From: Pelargonium cotyledonis
Taxonomy: Eukaryota; Streptophyta; Magnoliopsida; Geraniales; Geraniaceae
Reading direction: 5' to 3'
Assembly: GCA_036897625.1 (NCBI GenBank)
Contig: JAYMTA010000726.1
Coordinates: 1 to 24,859, forward strand
DNA: 24,859 nucleotides
The notes beneath the pieces are model-generated. The model was not told where the DNA came from, did no database searches, and saw only the letters and a list, made by a program, of their open reading frames with translations. Position numbers and translations under genes: made by a program. Below are positions 22,814-24,859 of this stretch, piece by piece (position 1 is the stretch's first letter; every line of letters begins with the position of its first letter).

Positions 22814-24035
22814 GACCAGAAAGACAATTGAAGTATCACACAATTTAGTTAATTCTAGTTTTAATAGCTTTCCCAAAATCTTGTAAAAAATGATCTTTCG
22901 AATGCAATGCATAAGAACCTTGTGAATGTGGCTAACAAAGTGATCTTCTTCGATAAAAAAGAATACTACTAAATTATAATACAAAAGGGAAGTGTTTCAC
23001 TGAATCAATGATACTAGTATACTAACAATGGCGATACCATAAATTATTTATAAAAAATCCAATTTACCATCACAATTGCTAATTGCAAATCTAATTTATG
23101 TGTAATCAAAGAATTAAGTTTCCAAATCTGTGGGCACTACAAAGATGTATAGCTTTAGTTGTAAGATGATATAACGAAAACTATGACATATGGTTATTAC
23201 ATTTCAGCTTTGTCCAAACAATCCAACAAGAAAAATCTCTATAGACCTCAGCTTAGTAACAAGACTAACAGCAAAGAAATGATATTTCTTTATTGTATGT
23301 AGACACTAGAAACACTTCAATTTTCATGATCTAACTAACCCAGAAATCAAGCAGACAATTGATTTAGTTGCACTTTTATGAAATTTCTAGTAGTTTACCT
23401 GGATGGGAATTTGCACTTGTCATAACCTGAAGCAAAAACAAGAATCAAACAAGAAAAAATTGCTTCCAGATCTCAAACCCAACACAATGTCAACAACACT
23501 TGAAATTCAAAATCTATCCAAAACTCAGATCGGATTTAAAGGGATTGTAACATACTTGGATACAAGGTAGTGAGAGCCGCATCATTGTCAAAGCTGCAGC
23601 TGTCATCAGTCATGCCATGGTTCATGTAGTAGTCGCAGTCGTAGCAAGCTCCGCCCTGCTGAATTGGACTGCAGTCGGGGCCGCACGCCAAACCCAGCGG
23701 GTTCTGCAGCGTGGTGTCGTCGGCGTTGTTCTTCACCACGCACTTGAGCTGCAGCGTCCCGAAGCCGCCGTCCTGGTGAGAAAGAGAAGAATAGTGATGG
23801 AATTGAGAGGCATTTTGGTAAACCCGTCCATGGAAGGAGAAATGAAAAAAGAAATTGGGCAAATGGGTTTCAGAGAATGGTGTTTGGGGAGAGAAATAGA
23901 TTAGAAAGTTGTGGAATTTTGAGGTGGGTTGGGGGCAGAAGTGGGAGTGTGAAAATGTCAACCGGTGAAGAGAGGGCAGTGATGTTGAAGTGTAGTGGCC
24001 GTTTGTCCGTTGCTGAGTATTTTCATGGTTTGGTC
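22814..24035. repeat. Copy arm of the 1.2-kb direct duplication (X8 gene)
   Basis: This is homologous to 16757-18030 in the same orientation. Similarity covers introns and promoter as well as exons. It begins close to the intron 2/exon 3 border of the parent, so the last X8 exon is absent. The right end fades at about 24020-24035 after TGGCCGTTTG and TTGCTG blocks. Confidence 0.88.
23399..23813 (-). pseudogene. X8 (PDCB5-like) duplicate, pseudogene with deletions, exons 1-2 only
   Basis: Exon 1 equivalent is 23813-23556 and exon 2 equivalent 23426-23399, both with intact splice sites. Compared with the parent there is a net 46-base loss after the first 12 codons of the signal peptide. This throws the X8 domain out of frame with the ATG and brings an early stop. 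There are also in-frame losses of 9 bases (GPGGADC to GPDC) and 36 bases (CYDSSDIQK..FNDYY to CYDCDYY), W39 has become K in the WC motif, and the third exon with the linker and C-terminal anchor is missing. The X8 frame itself remains open through exon 1 but has no ATG upstream in frame. Confidence 0.88.
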
Positions 24036-24859
24036 ATTTGGTGTGTGAATCTCATCTTTTCTTTGATCGAACACTCAAATATTTTTGTTTTACAACACTT
24101 ATTTAAATGGTAGAGATACTTTAAGTATATATATGGTAAAAGATATCAACCGGTTATTATAAATAGTGTCCAATTGTTAAGTTATTGATGCAACTAAAAA
24201 ATAATATAAATATTTCCAACGAATTACGACATGACACTTGGCTCCCGAGAGCCACGTCACAGAGCTTTCAACTTCAGGATCACATGAGGCCATACGCTCA
24301 AAATGTCCGACTAAGAAAAGACTTGCCCTAGAGACCGCCGACAACACTGATAGTCATTGTGCGCGCACAACGCTAATAGTCGCGCTCGAGACCGTCAACG
24401 GCGCTCAATGTTATCTCCTATTTTGTTGTGTTTACTCTTGCAGGTCATAGACGAACCTTGACATTAGATGGAAGAGATCAAGACTTTGAGAATTTTATAT
24501 GTAGAAAAATATTTCTTAACACATGAACGTACGACGACATAAATCTAGTGTGCCGCGTTGACAAATAAAAAACAAATGAGTCAACTATAATCTAGTTTTA
24601 TTCTTTGATAATACAAATATGAGCCAAATTTTTGTTTTGGCTCACTCACACAAAAAGACAAACATGACACTATTAGATTTCATTCACATTTCAAAAAAAA
24701 ATTGTGGGAGTGGAAAGAGTTGTTAAACCTAGGGTTGAGCTAAACCGTTTGTGAACCGTTAAACCGCTTAAACCATCCGCCAAAATAACTGCCACAAATC
24801 GCCCCGTTTAAACTGGTTTAATTACCGGCCGGGACGGAGCTAAACCGCCAGACATTCAA
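24036..24859. other. Right-edge intergenic region with AAACCG-rich repeat
   Basis: About 24240-24410 is GC-richer (words such as GCGCGC, GAGACCG and GCGCTC) with no supported protein and may be a decayed element. About 24730-24859 is dense in AAACCG, GTTTAAAC and CCGGCC words, a style common among dispersed plant repeats, and continues to the window end. No gene was seen. Confidence 0.45.

Overview
The window looks like nuclear DNA from a flowering plant, probably a eudicot. It is AT-rich, its genes are split by GT-AG introns, and its genes and gene fragments match plant families: an NF-YC10-like histone-fold protein, a WDR20/creC-type WD40 protein, an ATL-type RING-H2 protein, an X8 plasmodesmal protein, CDC48, and plant Enhancer-of-polycomb-like (EPL). 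Exon structures were built by hand from conserved protein blocks and splice sites. No transcript data or searches were available.

Layout. 1-2192: AT-rich intergenic DNA with a promoter-like ABRE plus TATA cluster near the left edge that has no gene behind it. 2193-4605 (+): four-exon NF-YC10-like gene. 5537-9967 (-): eleven-exon WD40 gene, convergent with NF-YC10. One of its introns is GC-AG, and its conserved-looking N-terminus is shifted by one base. 9968-13407: intergenic DNA with decayed repeats. 13408-13953 (+): intronless ATL-type RING-H2 gene. 13954-16590: intergenic DNA with decayed repeats. 16591-17801 (-): intact three-exon X8 (PDCB5-like) gene.

18031-24035 is the unusual part. It holds, all on the minus strand, three exons of a frameshifted EPL gene, one intact exon of CDC48, and a damaged 1.2-kb copy of the neighbouring X8 gene that stops at the border of its last exon. 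Exons from three unrelated genes, each with its own splice sites, lie in the same orientation. This is what a transposon-mediated gene-fragment capture (Helitron or Pack-MULE) or serial patchwork duplication would leave. No element ends could be identified by eye. 24036-24859 is intergenic and ends in an AAACCG-rich repeat.

The intact genes do not form a pathway. They cover chromatin or replication (NF-YC10), deubiquitinase regulation (WD40), ubiquitin ligation (RING-H2) and callose binding at the cell wall (X8). No tRNA, rRNA or CRISPR structure was seen.
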